The notes under the pieces were generated by a model that saw only the letters and a list, made by a program, of their open reading frames with translations, did no database searches and was not told the origin of the DNA. Made by a program: the position numbers and the translations under genes. 64,000 bases of DNA. It comes from DASXHZ01 sp036488085 (GTDB lineage: Bacteria > Acidobacteriota > Thermoanaerobaculia > Gp7-AA8). Below are positions 15,874-24,246 of this stretch, in pieces. The stretch's first letter is position 1; each line of letters starts with the position of its first letter. The stretch spans positions 81,679 through 145,678 of the forward strand of contig DASXHZ010000076.1 of the NCBI GenBank assembly GCA_036488085.1, in the 5' to 3' direction.

Positions 15874-16194
15874 TCAGCCGCGAGGCGGACCGCGCGTCCC
15901 GGCTTCCGGCGCGAGGATGAGCGCCGGGAGGATGTGTGTCTCCGCCGAGAGCCTAGCCACGACGGTGAGGATGAACGCGATCGCGAATGAAGCGAGGACC
16001 GCGAGAACTTCCTCGAGCGCCCGATCGACATTCATCATGTCGTCGGAGGCGGAGATGATCGGGAACAACAACGCCAGCGCGAAAGCGAGCGCGAAGATCG
16101 CCTTGCCGTCACGGCGATGCCTCAGCAGCATCGCGAACGATCCGATCGCGAGGGCGAGCCAGGCGAAATTGAGCAGTTGCTCGATCAACACCAT
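15874..16194 (-). CDS. Three-helix membrane protein, hypothetical
   Basis: 106 residues with hydrophobic segments near 5-24 (LLNFAWLALAIGSFAMLL), 31-49 (AIFALAFALALLFPI) and 65-85 (VLAVLASFAIAFILTVV). Between helices two and three is SASDDMMNVDRALEE. No family recognised and no clear ribosome site. It follows glnII on the same strand after a 63-base gap, so it may be read through from it. Confidence 0.6.
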   Translation of the reverse strand: MVLIEQLLNFAWLALAIGSFAMLLRHRRDGKAIFALAFALALLFPIISASDDMMNVDRALEEVLAVLASFAIAFILTVVARLSAETHILPALILAPEAGTRGPPRG

Positions 16195-16257
16195 TGATTA
16201 TGCGCCTGCACGAGCGGGACCAGCAAGCCGGTCCCACTCGTTCATCCCATCAGACGA

Positions 16258-17271
16258 TCAATCACCACAAACGGTTTCGATCAAAATCGCGCAGACTTCG
16301 TACGGATCCATGTTCGCGGCCGGCCGGCGATCCTCGAAGTAGCCCTTCCCGTCCGTGACGGTGGCCATCGGAATCCGCATCGACGCCCCGCGGTCGAGGT
16401 GGCCGTAGCGGAACGCGTGAATCGGCGAGGTCTCATGCAGACCGGTGAGGCGCTCTTCGTTGTGTGCGCCGTAGACTTTGATGTGGTCGTCATGGCGGAG
16501 CTCGAGCTTCTTCATCGCCGCTTCGATCACTTTGAGGCCGCCCTCGGCGCGCGTCTCCTTCGTCGAGAAGTTCGTGTGCGCCCCCGCGCCGTTCCAGTCT
16601 CCCTTCACCGGCTTCGGATAGAGCGTCGCGGTGACGCCGAAGTCCTCCGCGATCCGGTACAGGAGCCAGCGTGCCAGCCACAGCTCGTCGCCGACTTCGG
16701 GCGCCGGAATCGCACCGATCTGGAACTCCCACTGCCCCGGCATGACCTCGGCGTTGGTGCCGTAGATGTGAATGCCGGCGCGGAGACAGGCGTCGGTATG
16801 CGCCTCGACGATGTCGCGGCCGAAGACTTCATCGGCGCCGATGCCGCAGTAGTAGCCGCCCTGTGGCGCCGGGAATCCGTTGTCGGGCCAACCGAGCGGC
16901 CGCGCACCTTCGAAGAAGGTGTACTCCTGCTCGATGCCGAACCAGGCATCGTGATCGGCGTACTTTTCCGCCACCTGCCGGCAGCGCGCGCGGGTGTTCG
17001 ACCAGTGCACCGTCCCGTCCGGATTGAGCACTTCGCAGAGCACGAGAACGTCATCGGTTCCGCGCAGCGGATCGGGGTTGTACTTGACCGGGCGGAGGAG
17101 CAGATCGCTGAAGTGGCCGCTCGACTGGAAGGTGCTGGAGCCGTCGAAACCCCAGTCCGGGATGTCGCCGAGGTGGCTGACGCGACCCTCGAGGATCTTT
17201 GTCTTCGATCGCAGCTTCGCCGTCGGTTTCTGTCCGTCAATCCAAATGTATTCCGCCCTGATTCTGGCCAA
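16258..17271 (-). CDS. glnII: Glutamine synthetase, type II (GSII)
   Basis: ATP-dependent amidation of glutamate. The 337-residue length and sequence are those of the eukaryote-like GSII, not the ~470-residue GSI: WGFDGSSTFQSSG, GIEQEYTFFE, GYYCGIGAD, PGQWEFQIG, KGDWNGAGAHTNFSTKE, HETSPIHAFRYGHLDRGAS and DRRPAANMDPYEV (C-terminal region). The start is TTG, supported by GGAGG six bases upstream. GSII is scattered in bacteria (Rhizobia, Streptomyces, some Acidobacteriota). No regulator is adjacent. Confidence 0.96.
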   Translation of the reverse strand: MARIRAEYIWIDGQKPTAKLRSKTKILEGRVSHLGDIPDWGFDGSSTFQSSGHFSDLLLRPVKYNPDPLRGTDDVLVLCEVLNPDGTVHWSNTRARCRQVAEKYADHDAWFGIEQEYTFFEGARPLGWPDNGFPAPQGGYYCGIGADEVFGRDIVEAHTDACLRAGIHIYGTNAEVMPGQWEFQIGAIPAPEVGDELWLARWLLYRIAEDFGVTATLYPKPVKGDWNGAGAHTNFSTKETRAEGGLKVIEAAMKKLELRHDDHIKVYGAHNEERLTGLHETSPIHAFRYGHLDRGASMRIPMATVTDGKGYFEDRRPAANMDPYEVCAILIETVCGD

Positions 17272-17349
17272 TGTGCACCTCCGAAAGATGGCGGAGGATA
17301 GCAGGGCGTCTGCGCGCGCGTCAGTCCTTACTTCTGATGGGGCGCTGCG

Positions 17350-18513
17350 CTAAAATGAAAGACCCTCGGCAAGCTCTCCGCCGGGCGTGCTGTCGATCGC
17401 GTCACCCGCGCGAGATACGACCACCTGATTCTTCCCTGCTGACTTCGCGCGGTACATCGCCGCGTCGGCGCGGCGCAACAATTCGCTCTTCTCATGCTCA
17501 TCGGGTGCTGTATCGCTGCTGCTCACGTACTGCGCGATGCCGATCGACGCGGAGAGGATGCCGCGCAGATTGAGCGCCGGGTTGTTGAATCCCCACTCGC
17601 GCTCGAGGAAGGTCGTGCTCGCGATCGTCTCGCGAATCTGCTCGCAGAGCGCAGTGCCGTCCTCGAGCGACGTACCGGGAAGCACGATCACAAACTCGTC
17701 GCCGCCATAGCGCGCGACCGTGGCGTTGCTCGCTTCCACGATGCGCTTGAGGATGAAGCCGATCTCGCGCAGCACCTGGCTGCCCGCGAGATGGCCGTAC
17801 GCGTCGTTGATGTACTTGAACCGGTCGAGGTCTAGGAAGATCAGGACGAGGTCGCGCTTCGTCTTCCGCGACTCCGTGATCGCCTCGCTGAGCCGGACGT
17901 TGAACCAGCGGTCGTTGAAGAGGCCCGTCAGGTCGTCGCGCTTCGCCAGCTCGTGCGCCCGCTTGGCGTCGAGCGCGTTCTGCAGCATGAACGACGTGTA
18001 GCCGGCGAAGATCTCCAGCAGCGTCATGTCACGCTGCGTGAACGTGTTTCCGTCGAGACGGTTGACCAGCTCCAGGACGCCGCAGACGTGTTTCCCGATG
18101 TAGATCGGCACCGCCACGATCGAGTGCGTCTTGTGCCCGATCTCTTCGTCGATGTTCGGGTAGAAAAACTCGTCGGTCTCGACGTCGGCCGAGAGATGAG
18201 GCGTACCGGCCTGGTAGACGCGGCCGACGATGCCGTGTTTCGCCGAGAGCCGCTGGCCAATCAGGTTGCTCGACGAGTCGCCGAATGTAGCGATGAAGAC
18301 CAGCTCGTTCTCGCGCCTCGAGGCCACTTTGCGGTACGGGTCGTCGAGCAGCATAGAGCCCGACTCGGAGGGGACGAACTCATACGCCTTCTGGAGGATT
18401 TGCCGAAGGACGAGGTCGAGGTCGAACGCCTCCCCTCTCAACGAAAGCCCCGCTCGCTGGCGCTCGAGAAACCGCTCGAGCTGCGGGATTTCGAGCGAAT
18501 GAAATTGAATCAT
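17350..18513 (-). CDS. Diguanylate cyclase with GAF sensor domain
   Basis: 387 residues. A GAF domain spans about 25-180 (VPSESGSMLLDD..., HGIVGRVYQAGTPHL, HSIVAVPIYIGKHVCGVLELVNR). The GGDEF domain (190-365) begins RDDLTGLFNDRWF and has the active signature YGGDEF; an RxxD-type inhibitory site is not evident just upstream. It makes cyclic di-GMP in response to an unknown GAF ligand. The start overlaps the stop of the upstream metal-binding-motif gene (ATGA), so the two are coupled. Confidence 0.94.
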   Translation of the reverse strand: MIQFHSLEIPQLERFLERQRAGLSLRGEAFDLDLVLRQILQKAYEFVPSESGSMLLDDPYRKVASRRENELVFIATFGDSSSNLIGQRLSAKHGIVGRVYQAGTPHLSADVETDEFFYPNIDEEIGHKTHSIVAVPIYIGKHVCGVLELVNRLDGNTFTQRDMTLLEIFAGYTSFMLQNALDAKRAHELAKRDDLTGLFNDRWFNVRLSEAITESRKTKRDLVLIFLDLDRFKYINDAYGHLAGSQVLREIGFILKRIVEASNATVARYGGDEFVIVLPGTSLEDGTALCEQIRETIASTTFLEREWGFNNPALNLRGILSASIGIAQYVSSSDTAPDEHEKSELLRRADAAMYRAKSAGKNQVVVSRAGDAIDSTPGGELAEGLSF

Positions 18514-18848
18514 CCTTCTCTACCGGTCCCGGGATTATACGTCTCCGCCGCAAATGCCTCTCGTTCAAAGGAGATATTGCGATACGCAGCGTCCGCGGGC
18601 ATTCCGCCCAGACGGTTCCGGACGTACTCGCGAAGGTAGCGCCAGCCGAAGCGGATGATGCCGAGGTCGCGCATCTGGCGGACGTGCATCAGCTCGTGCC
18701 TCAGAAGCGATTCGGATCGGGCATCAGCGCGGATCCAAATCCGCCTGCCGAGCGTGATCGCAGCCACCTCTTTCATGAGTAATGGCCGCAGCCACCACGG
18801 AAAGCCGATCCGCACGATCGCCCGCTCTTCGTCGAGATCGTGGTTCAT
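18510..18848 (-). CDS. Small HELMH-motif protein, DUF4157-like
   Basis: 112 residues. Central feature is RHELMHVRQMRDLG, an H-E-x-x-H zinc motif followed by R-Q, as in the DUF4157/eCIS-core metallopeptidase-like proteins; ITLGRRIWIRADARS precedes it. No signal peptide. Probably a small zinc protein; whether it is a peptidase is unknown. Start ATG 18848 is chosen because upstream starts lie in a palindromic repeat; ATG 18881 is possible. Its stop overlaps the diguanylate cyclase start. Confidence 0.7.
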   Translation of the reverse strand: MNHDLDEERAIVRIGFPWWLRPLLMKEVAAITLGRRIWIRADARSESLLRHELMHVRQMRDLGIIRFGWRYLREYVRNRLGGMPADAAYRNISFEREAFAAETYNPGTGREG

Positions 18849-18878
18849 GCGAAAACTAGCCTGAGATTTCCGATCGCT

Positions 18879-18938
18879 CATCAGGATTGTCCGATGGCGC
18901 ATCGGGACGGCCCGTTGGCTCATCGGACGATCCTGATG
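18879..18938. repeat. Palindromic intergenic repeat
   Basis: CATCAGGATTGTCCGATG (18879-18896) and CATCGGACGATCCTGATG (18921-18938) are reverse complements at 17 of 18 positions, with related GCGCATCGGG/CCCGTTGGCTCATCGG units between and after them. Confidence 0.8.
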
Positions 18939-18953
18939 CGCCAACGGCCGCGG

Positions 18954-19427
18954 TCATCGCTTCTTGAGCGATAGCGTGAGCTGGAACCGGGCGACCGGCT
19001 CGTCGCCCAGCTTTTCGGGAACGGTCGCCGTGACATTCACGGTCGCCTCCTCCCGTTCTCCCGACGCCAGCGTCCGTTGCAGAAGGGCTTGAATCAGCGG
19101 CCCATCGTCGTTCGTGAAGACGACGGCGCCTTCCGCCCGTTTCAGAAATTCGCCCCGTATGTCCTTGAAGATGAACGCGACTCGCTCCTTGCGCGCCTGC
19201 ACGAGGCGGAACGCGATCAGCCCCGCGGCGACGTCGGCGCCCATGCAAAGCGTGCCGAGATACATGGCGTGGATGTCGCGACGGCGGGTGCGCCAGTTGA
19301 GCGGGATACGGACGACGCAGCGGTCGTCGTTCAGCGCGATGATCTGCGGCCGCGTGAGCCAGAGGAAGAAGACGTTGACGAACGACCACATGCGAACGCG
19401 GAACGTCTCGCGCCACAGCTTCTTCAT
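18954..19427 (-). CDS. DUF4442 hot-dog-fold thioesterase-like protein
   Basis: 157 residues matching the DUF4442/hot-dog family: an initial amphipathic region (FVNVFFLWLTRPQI), then VVRIPLNWRTRRRDIHAMYLGTLCMGADVAAGL, the typical N-terminal strand and central helix, and two C-terminal strands. Members are putative acyl-CoA or acyl-ACP thioesterases. Start ATG overlaps the stop of the SDR gene (ATGA), making a coupled pair that may act in lipid metabolism; the substrate is not known. Confidence 0.82.
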   Translation of the reverse strand: MKKLWRETFRVRMWSFVNVFFLWLTRPQIIALNDDRCVVRIPLNWRTRRRDIHAMYLGTLCMGADVAAGLIAFRLVQARKERVAFIFKDIRGEFLKRAEGAVVFTNDDGPLIQALLQRTLASGEREEATVNVTATVPEKLGDEPVARFQLTLSLKKR

Positions 19428-20197
19428 CGGCGGACCTTCGAGGGATCGATCTTCCGTTTCGCGTACGGCCGGAGCGCGCGGTCGTAGAGCGCCGCCGGCA
19501 TGACGCGAACGGTGCGCATGAGGAGTGACATCGGCAGCGGGAACTCGACCGTCTTCTTACCGCTCTCGATCCCGTCCGCGATGATGCGTGCCGCCTTCGG
19601 CGCGGAGACGAGGAACGGCACCGGTCCTCTGTACTTTTCGATGATCGGCGTATCGACCCAGCCGGGATTCACGATCGTGACGCCAACGCCGGCGGCCGCC
19701 AGTTCGACGCGGCTCGCCTCGAGAAAGTTCTGCATCGCCGCCTTGCTCGCAGAGTAGACCGACGCCGAGGGAAGCCCGCGGAGGCCGGCAATCGAGGCGA
19801 TCCCGACGAAGCGCCCGCTTTTTCTCTCGACCATCGAAGGCACCACCGCGTCGAAGAGATAGAACATCCCGAACACGTTGACGCGCATGATCCGTTCCGC
19901 GTCTTCAACGTTGAACTTCGTCGCCCACGTCGGAACGCTGATGCCGGCGTTCGCGACCGCCAGATCGAACGGTCCGCCGAGCAACTCCTCACTCTTGCGC
20001 ACCGCCTCGCGAACCGAGGCAAGGTCCGTCACGTCGCAGACGACCGAGCACGACTCGCGCAGCTCGCGTTTCAGTTCGTCGAGCAGCTCGCCCCGCCGCG
20101 CGAGCAGCGCAAGCGACCAGCCGCGCTTCGACAGCTCCCGCGCGAGCGCGGCGCCGATTCCGCTCGAGGCGCCGGTAATGATTGCGCGCTTCGTCAC
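19424..20197 (-). CDS. Short-chain dehydrogenase/reductase
   Basis: 257-residue classical SDR. Cofactor motif TGASSGIG near the N-terminus with ARR after strand two (NADPH preference), VANAGIS (N-A-G), catalytic Ser in GIASIAG and YSASK (Tyr/Lys), then NPGWVDTP. Start is GTG; TAGACT ends seven bases before it and no Shine-Dalgarno is seen. Coupled to the DUF4442 protein downstream. Substrate unknown. Confidence 0.93.
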   Translation of the reverse strand: MTKRAIITGASSGIGAALARELSKRGWSLALLARRGELLDELKRELRESCSVVCDVTDLASVREAVRKSEELLGGPFDLAVANAGISVPTWATKFNVEDAERIMRVNVFGMFYLFDAVVPSMVERKSGRFVGIASIAGLRGLPSASVYSASKAAMQNFLEASRVELAAAGVGVTIVNPGWVDTPIIEKYRGPVPFLVSAPKAARIIADGIESGKKTVEFPLPMSLLMRTVRVMPAALYDRALRPYAKRKIDPSKVRR

Positions 20198-20228
20198 GGC
20201 GGCGAGTCTAGACGATTCACCACAGTCC

Positions 20229-22115
20229 CTACGCCAAGTCCGGCAGCTTGGCGCCCTTCTTCAGCGCCGGCTCGAAGAGATCGCCGAGCTTCGCGTAGCG
20301 GTCCGGCATCGTCCGGATGTTGAACTTGAGCGGGTCGAGCTTCTTCGTGACCTCTTCCCACTTGAGCGGGGCGGAGACCGGTGCGCCGTCAATGCCGCGG
20401 GGCGAATACGGAGCGACCAGCGTCTTGCCGTACGCGTTCTGCATGCAGTCGAGATAGAGACGCCCGCGGCGTTTCGAGAGCGAGCGCTCGACGGTCATCG
20501 TCGGCACCTCGCGCGTGACGGCCGCCGCGATGCTGCAGGCGAATTCGGCAGCCTGTTCGTGCGTGTATCCCGGCTTCAGTGGCACGAAGACATGGATGCC
20601 GCGCTTGCCTGAAGTTTTCGGAACGCTTGGAAGCTCGAGGTGTTCGAGGAGGCCGCGCATCACGATGGCTGCTTCGATCGCCTGTTCGATCCCCTTCCCT
20701 TTCGCCGGATCGAGATCGAAGACGAGCCAGTCCGCCTGTTCGAGCTTCGGCGCGCGCGAGGCCCACATGTGGATTGTCAGCACCGACATCTGCGCCAGCC
20801 AGCGCACGTCATCGAGGTTGTCGACCGTCAGGTGCTTCACTTTCGCGCGGCTCGAAGTGCGCGTCGGCGTCTCGACGGAGCTGAGCCAGTCGGGAGCCTC
20901 GCGCCCGAGGTGCTGGTGGAACCATGAAGGCTTGCCGACGCCTTGGTTCCAGTGCTCGAGCGAGAGCGGCCGGCCGTGCAGCGACTTGATGAGCGGCTGC
21001 GCCATCGCCTCGTAGTACGCGAGGACGTCGGCTTTGGTGTAGCCGTCCTTCGGATACAGCACGCGCTCTGGGTGTGTGAGCGTGACTTTGGACTTGGTTT
21101 GGGGTTTGGCGTTCGCGGCTTTGGCGTTCGCTTTGGTGCTCGGCTGCTTTGCAGCTCTCTCCCTCACGACTTCCTCCGGCGCCTTGTCGTCGCGCAATCC
21201 GAGGAATGACGGATGGCGCAGTCTGTTGTCGGCGGTCCACTCCGTGAACGCGACCTGGGCCACGAGACGCGGCTTGACCCAGTGCGCATCGCGGGCGCGC
21301 GGGGCGTCTTTCGCCGGCGACGACGGCACTTCGTCCTTCGCCAGACGGTCGCGCAGCTGGACGCGGAGCTTCGAGGAGAAGCCGGTGCCGACCTTTCCCG
21401 CGTAATGCATCTCCTTGTCGTCGCCGATGTAGCCGAGGTGCAGCGCGCCGATCTCGCGCGTCGTGGCGCTCGACAGCGTATAGCCGATGATCGCCAGCTC
21501 CTGCTCGTTGAGCGCCTTCACCTTCACCCACTCCTTCGAGCGGCGCCCGTCATAAACGGAGGTGAGGTGTTTCGCGATGATCCCTTCCCATCCGTCGCCG
21601 GCGGCGTGGTGCAGCGCGTCGAAGCCGGCCATCGCGAGCGTCTGCGCCGGCTCGACGCCCGCCGGCGCGCGGCGCAAGAGCTTCTCGAGCGTAGCGCGAC
21701 GTTCGATGTACGGACGTCCGCGAAGGTCCTCGCCATCAAGCCACAAGATGTCGAAGACGATCATCTTTTCGCGATTCGTCCCCCCCTGCAGCAACTGGAA
21801 CCGCGGCACGCCCTTCTCATCCTCGGCCACTATCTCGCCGTCTAGCACGACGTCGCTAAGCTTCAATTTCGCGACCGCCTTCGCGACCTCCGGGAAGCGC
21901 GGGATGAGATCGAGCTCGTTACGGCTCCAGATCGCCATGTCGCCGTTCGTGATTGCAGTCAGGGCGCGGAAGCCGTCGTACTTCAGCTCATAAGCCCAGT
22001 TGTGGTCGTCGGACGGAGGCGCGCTGATGAGCGTCGCGAGCATCGGCGGGAAGACGTGCCGGAGGAGCTGTTGCGCGGTGCGCTTCGCCATTTTCGCTGC
22101 CATGTTCGCTGCCAT
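20229..22115 (-). CDS. ligD: ATP-dependent DNA ligase LigD (ligase-polymerase form)
   Basis: About 628 residues for non-homologous end joining. The N-terminal ligase domain has the AMP-lysine motif ELKYDGFR, then LDGEIVA, EGIIAKHLTSVYDGRRSKEWVKVK and the OB fold (KVGTGFSSKLR). After an Ala/Lys linker (about 320-345) the archaeo-eukaryotic-primase-type polymerase domain follows (LTHPERVLYPKDGYTKADVLAYY, HQHLGREAPDWL, VFDLDPAKG, KTSGKRGIHVFVPL). The 3'-phosphoesterase domain is absent. Start ATG 22115 lies two bases after the kinase stop; later in-frame ATGs exist (22103, 22091). No Ku gene is in the window. Confidence 0.95.
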   Translation of the reverse strand: MAANMAAKMAKRTAQQLLRHVFPPMLATLISAPPSDDHNWAYELKYDGFRALTAITNGDMAIWSRNELDLIPRFPEVAKAVAKLKLSDVVLDGEIVAEDEKGVPRFQLLQGGTNREKMIVFDILWLDGEDLRGRPYIERRATLEKLLRRAPAGVEPAQTLAMAGFDALHHAAGDGWEGIIAKHLTSVYDGRRSKEWVKVKALNEQELAIIGYTLSSATTREIGALHLGYIGDDKEMHYAGKVGTGFSSKLRVQLRDRLAKDEVPSSPAKDAPRARDAHWVKPRLVAQVAFTEWTADNRLRHPSFLGLRDDKAPEEVVRERAAKQPSTKANAKAANAKPQTKSKVTLTHPERVLYPKDGYTKADVLAYYEAMAQPLIKSLHGRPLSLEHWNQGVGKPSWFHQHLGREAPDWLSSVETPTRTSSRAKVKHLTVDNLDDVRWLAQMSVLTIHMWASRAPKLEQADWLVFDLDPAKGKGIEQAIEAAIVMRGLLEHLELPSVPKTSGKRGIHVFVPLKPGYTHEQAAEFACSIAAAVTREVPTMTVERSLSKRRGRLYLDCMQNAYGKTLVAPYSPRGIDGAPVSAPLKWEEVTKKLDPLKFNIRTMPDRYAKLGDLFEPALKKGAKLPDLA

Positions 22116-22117
22116 GG

Positions 22118-22546
22118 TCACGGCTGTGCCGGAACGATCCGGATCTCGTCGAAGCCTTCCTCGAGCGAGGGCGGAACGAGCTGCTTCTTCGTCCGGAAGA
22201 TCGCGACGTCGGGGACGCGCGCTTTTCCGTCGCGTGCGCGATTGCGCATGAGCGAGGTCGGCACATGCGCTTCGAAGTAGACGGCGATGACGCGGGCGCC
22301 GCGACGATGGCCGGCGGCGACCAGCGGCGCACGCGACTCGATCGACGGATTCGTGTTGTCGACCACGACGCTTCGTCCGGCGCTGAGGGCCTCTTCGATC
22401 TGCTGTTGCTGCCGCATTTCGCGGTTGCGCGCGTTCGGCATCAGGTCCTTGCTCACATGCACATGCGTTGCCGCGAAGTGCTCGTGGTACCAGGTGGTCT
22501 TGCCGGACCCCTGCAGTCCGACGAGGATGATCAGCTCCAGTTCCAT
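22118..22546 (-). CDS. P-loop kinase, polynucleotide-kinase-like
   Basis: 142 residues: Walker A GLQGSGKTT near the N-terminus, SKDLMPNARNR after strand two, VVVDNTNPSIESRAPL (Walker-B-like with DNTN, typical of bacterial Pnkp and tRNA-kinase type P-loop enzymes), then VYFEAHVPTSLMRNRAR. It probably phosphorylates 5'-OH nucleic-acid ends. It precedes ligD by two bases, and end-healing kinase plus ligase makes a coherent DNA-repair operon; substrate assignment is inference. Confidence 0.82.
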   Translation of the reverse strand: MELELIILVGLQGSGKTTWYHEHFAATHVHVSKDLMPNARNREMRQQQQIEEALSAGRSVVVDNTNPSIESRAPLVAAGHRRGARVIAVYFEAHVPTSLMRNRARDGKARVPDVAIFRTKKQLVPPSLEEGFDEIRIVPAQP

Positions 22547-22590
22547 GGCGCGCTACGGGTCGGCTACGATATCGCGGAGGAGATCGAGCG

Positions 22591-22809
22591 ATGGAAGAGA
22601 TGAAGGATGCCATGCGTCAGCTGGCGGCCGACCTGAAACGAATGCCCGGTCCCCTTCCGGAAGCGATCCGGCTACGGTTCATCGAGATCCGCTCCCAACT
22701 CTTCACCCGCGGCTTCTTCGATCCCATCCTGGCGCGCTTCGACGGCGCCACGGTGCCGCGCGCAACGAACGCCGAGATCGCGGAGGAGCTGGAGAAGCTC
22801 GCGGCCTAG
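22591..22809 (+). CDS. Small soluble protein, hypothetical
   Basis: 72 residues, helical, charged: MKDAMRQLAADLKRMPGPLPEAIRLRFIEIRSQLF..., ending EIAEELEKLAA. No family recognised. GGAGGAGA lies eight bases before ATG, strong support for translation. Its stop overlaps the stop of the convergent gene (CCTAGG). It is divergent from the kinase-ligD operon across a 44-base gap. Confidence 0.65.
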   Translation: MEEMKDAMRQLAADLKRMPGPLPEAIRLRFIEIRSQLFTRGFFDPILARFDGATVPRATNAEIAEELEKLAA

Positions 22810-23255
22810 GCGAGACGCCCCGTGATGCGGAGGTAGCACTCCTCCTCGCCGACGAGCTCCACGCCGCCCGCCGCCTGCCACGAACGGAAACGCGCCTGGA
22901 CGCGCGGATCGTCGATGTGCTGTTCACCGCCGAAAACGGAGGCGAGGAACGTGCGCGGGACGGCGTGGATCCCCTGACTCCGGAAGCGGTCCATCCCGAC
23001 CTGCAACGCGTCGAGCCGGAAGGCGAGGTCTTCGTCGAGCAGTACCGGCGTCGCGCCGCCGACGGCGGAGCCGAGCTCGAGGAAGCTCTCAAACGTGAGC
23101 TGATGGAAATCCTTGATCCCGCGCGCGCGCAGCTCATCGTCCGACAGGTCATCGGCCAGCGTGAGGCCCGGGATCTCCGTGCCGACGCCATCGACTTCCC
23201 AGCCGATCCAGCGCTCCTTGCCCATGAGCGAGATGCGTTGAACGTAGCGAGCCAT
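22806..23255 (-). CDS. Hypothetical protein, 149 residues
   Basis: Begins MARYVQRISLMGKERWIGWEVDG, and continues with a helical, acidic body (TLADDLSDDELRARGIKDFHQLTFESFLEL) and LLDEDLAFRLDALQVGMDRF. No signal, membrane segment or known motif. Gene-like composition throughout and a full-length frame support it. TATCTT lies 15 bases before ATG, compatible with a very short leader. Confidence 0.65.
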   Translation of the reverse strand: MARYVQRISLMGKERWIGWEVDGVGTEIPGLTLADDLSDDELRARGIKDFHQLTFESFLELGSAVGGATPVLLDEDLAFRLDALQVGMDRFRSQGIHAVPRTFLASVFGGEQHIDDPRVQARFRSWQAAGGVELVGEEECYLRITGRLA

Positions 23256-23446
23256 TGCGGATGACGCGAAAAGATAGCGAATTCAACGCGGGCGCGCCTC
23301 TAATTTCTCGGCAGCCCGGTCGTCCAATGAGCCGTTCCTGAAGTCCCCCGACTCATGCACGGGGAGGACGCCGGTCTGCCGCACCGTGTGAATTCTTAGT
23401 CGCAATTCTGCTGTAGCACTGGTACGATTGTTCTCCCGGCCTGGCA

Positions 23447-24214
23447 ATGTTCGAGACAGTCGCTCCTGAAGCGTTCGCGAAGCGTAGTCACCGCGTCTTT
23501 TACCAGACGCTTCCGGTGTCGCTCACACTTCATGCGCTGGTGATTGGCGGCATCGCGATCTCGCTGCTCAACCAGCTCGACTTCCCGACCCAGTCTCCTC
23601 GGCAGACACGCGCGTACGAGCTCGTCGAGCTCCCGCCGCCCCCTCCGCCTCCGCCGCCTCCACCGAAGCCGGTGCTGCAGCCGCAGCAGGTGCCGCAGAA
23701 GCTGATCGATGCCGCGAAGCTGCTGGCGCCGACCGTGATCCCCGACAAGATCCCCGACGTGAAAGACACGCCGCCGATCGTGCCTGTGCCGCTCCCGCCT
23801 GACGCATTCAAGAACCTCACGCCGAACAGCGTCGGCATCGACCTCGGCATCGCCGGCGGCATCGACGGAGGGACCGGGACGCCTCCGCCTCCTCCTCCCC
23901 CTCCGCCCGACGACGGACGCCTCCACGTCAAGCGCGGCGACACCGTGCCGAACAAGGCGCTCCGCCAGGAGTACCCGAACTATCCCGAAGAGGCGCGCAT
24001 CCGCGGCTACGAAGACAACGTCGTCGTCCGCTACGTCATCGGGAAAGACGGACGCGTGAAGGACATCACGATCATCGACGCGCCCTACCGGCAGATGTTC
24101 GCCGACACCGTGACCCACGCCCTCCGCACCTGGAAGTTCACGCCGTACGTGAACGCGAACGGCGAGCCTGAAGAAGTGGTGCACGAGGTCCAGTTCAACT
24201 TCCAGCTCCACTGA
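23447..24214 (+). CDS. TonB family energy-transducing protein
   Basis: 255 residues. An N-terminal cytoplasmic stretch is followed by one membrane helix (LTLHALVIGGIAISLL, about 27-43), a proline-rich periplasmic spacer (runs of nine to ten Pro near 63-72 and 145-153) and the TonB C-terminal domain with YPEEARIRGYEDNVVVRYVIGKDGRVKDI and ALRTWKFTPY. It would couple proton-motive force to outer-membrane receptors. ExbB/ExbD are not adjacent. The 191-base upstream gap shows no gene. Confidence 0.93.
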   Translation: MFETVAPEAFAKRSHRVFYQTLPVSLTLHALVIGGIAISLLNQLDFPTQSPRQTRAYELVELPPPPPPPPPPPKPVLQPQQVPQKLIDAAKLLAPTVIPDKIPDVKDTPPIVPVPLPPDAFKNLTPNSVGIDLGIAGGIDGGTGTPPPPPPPPPDDGRLHVKRGDTVPNKALRQEYPNYPEEARIRGYEDNVVVRYVIGKDGRVKDITIIDAPYRQMFADTVTHALRTWKFTPYVNANGEPEEVVHEVQFNFQLH

Positions 24215-24246
24215 CGCTCCGGCGTGACCCTTGCTCGAAGGGTGTC

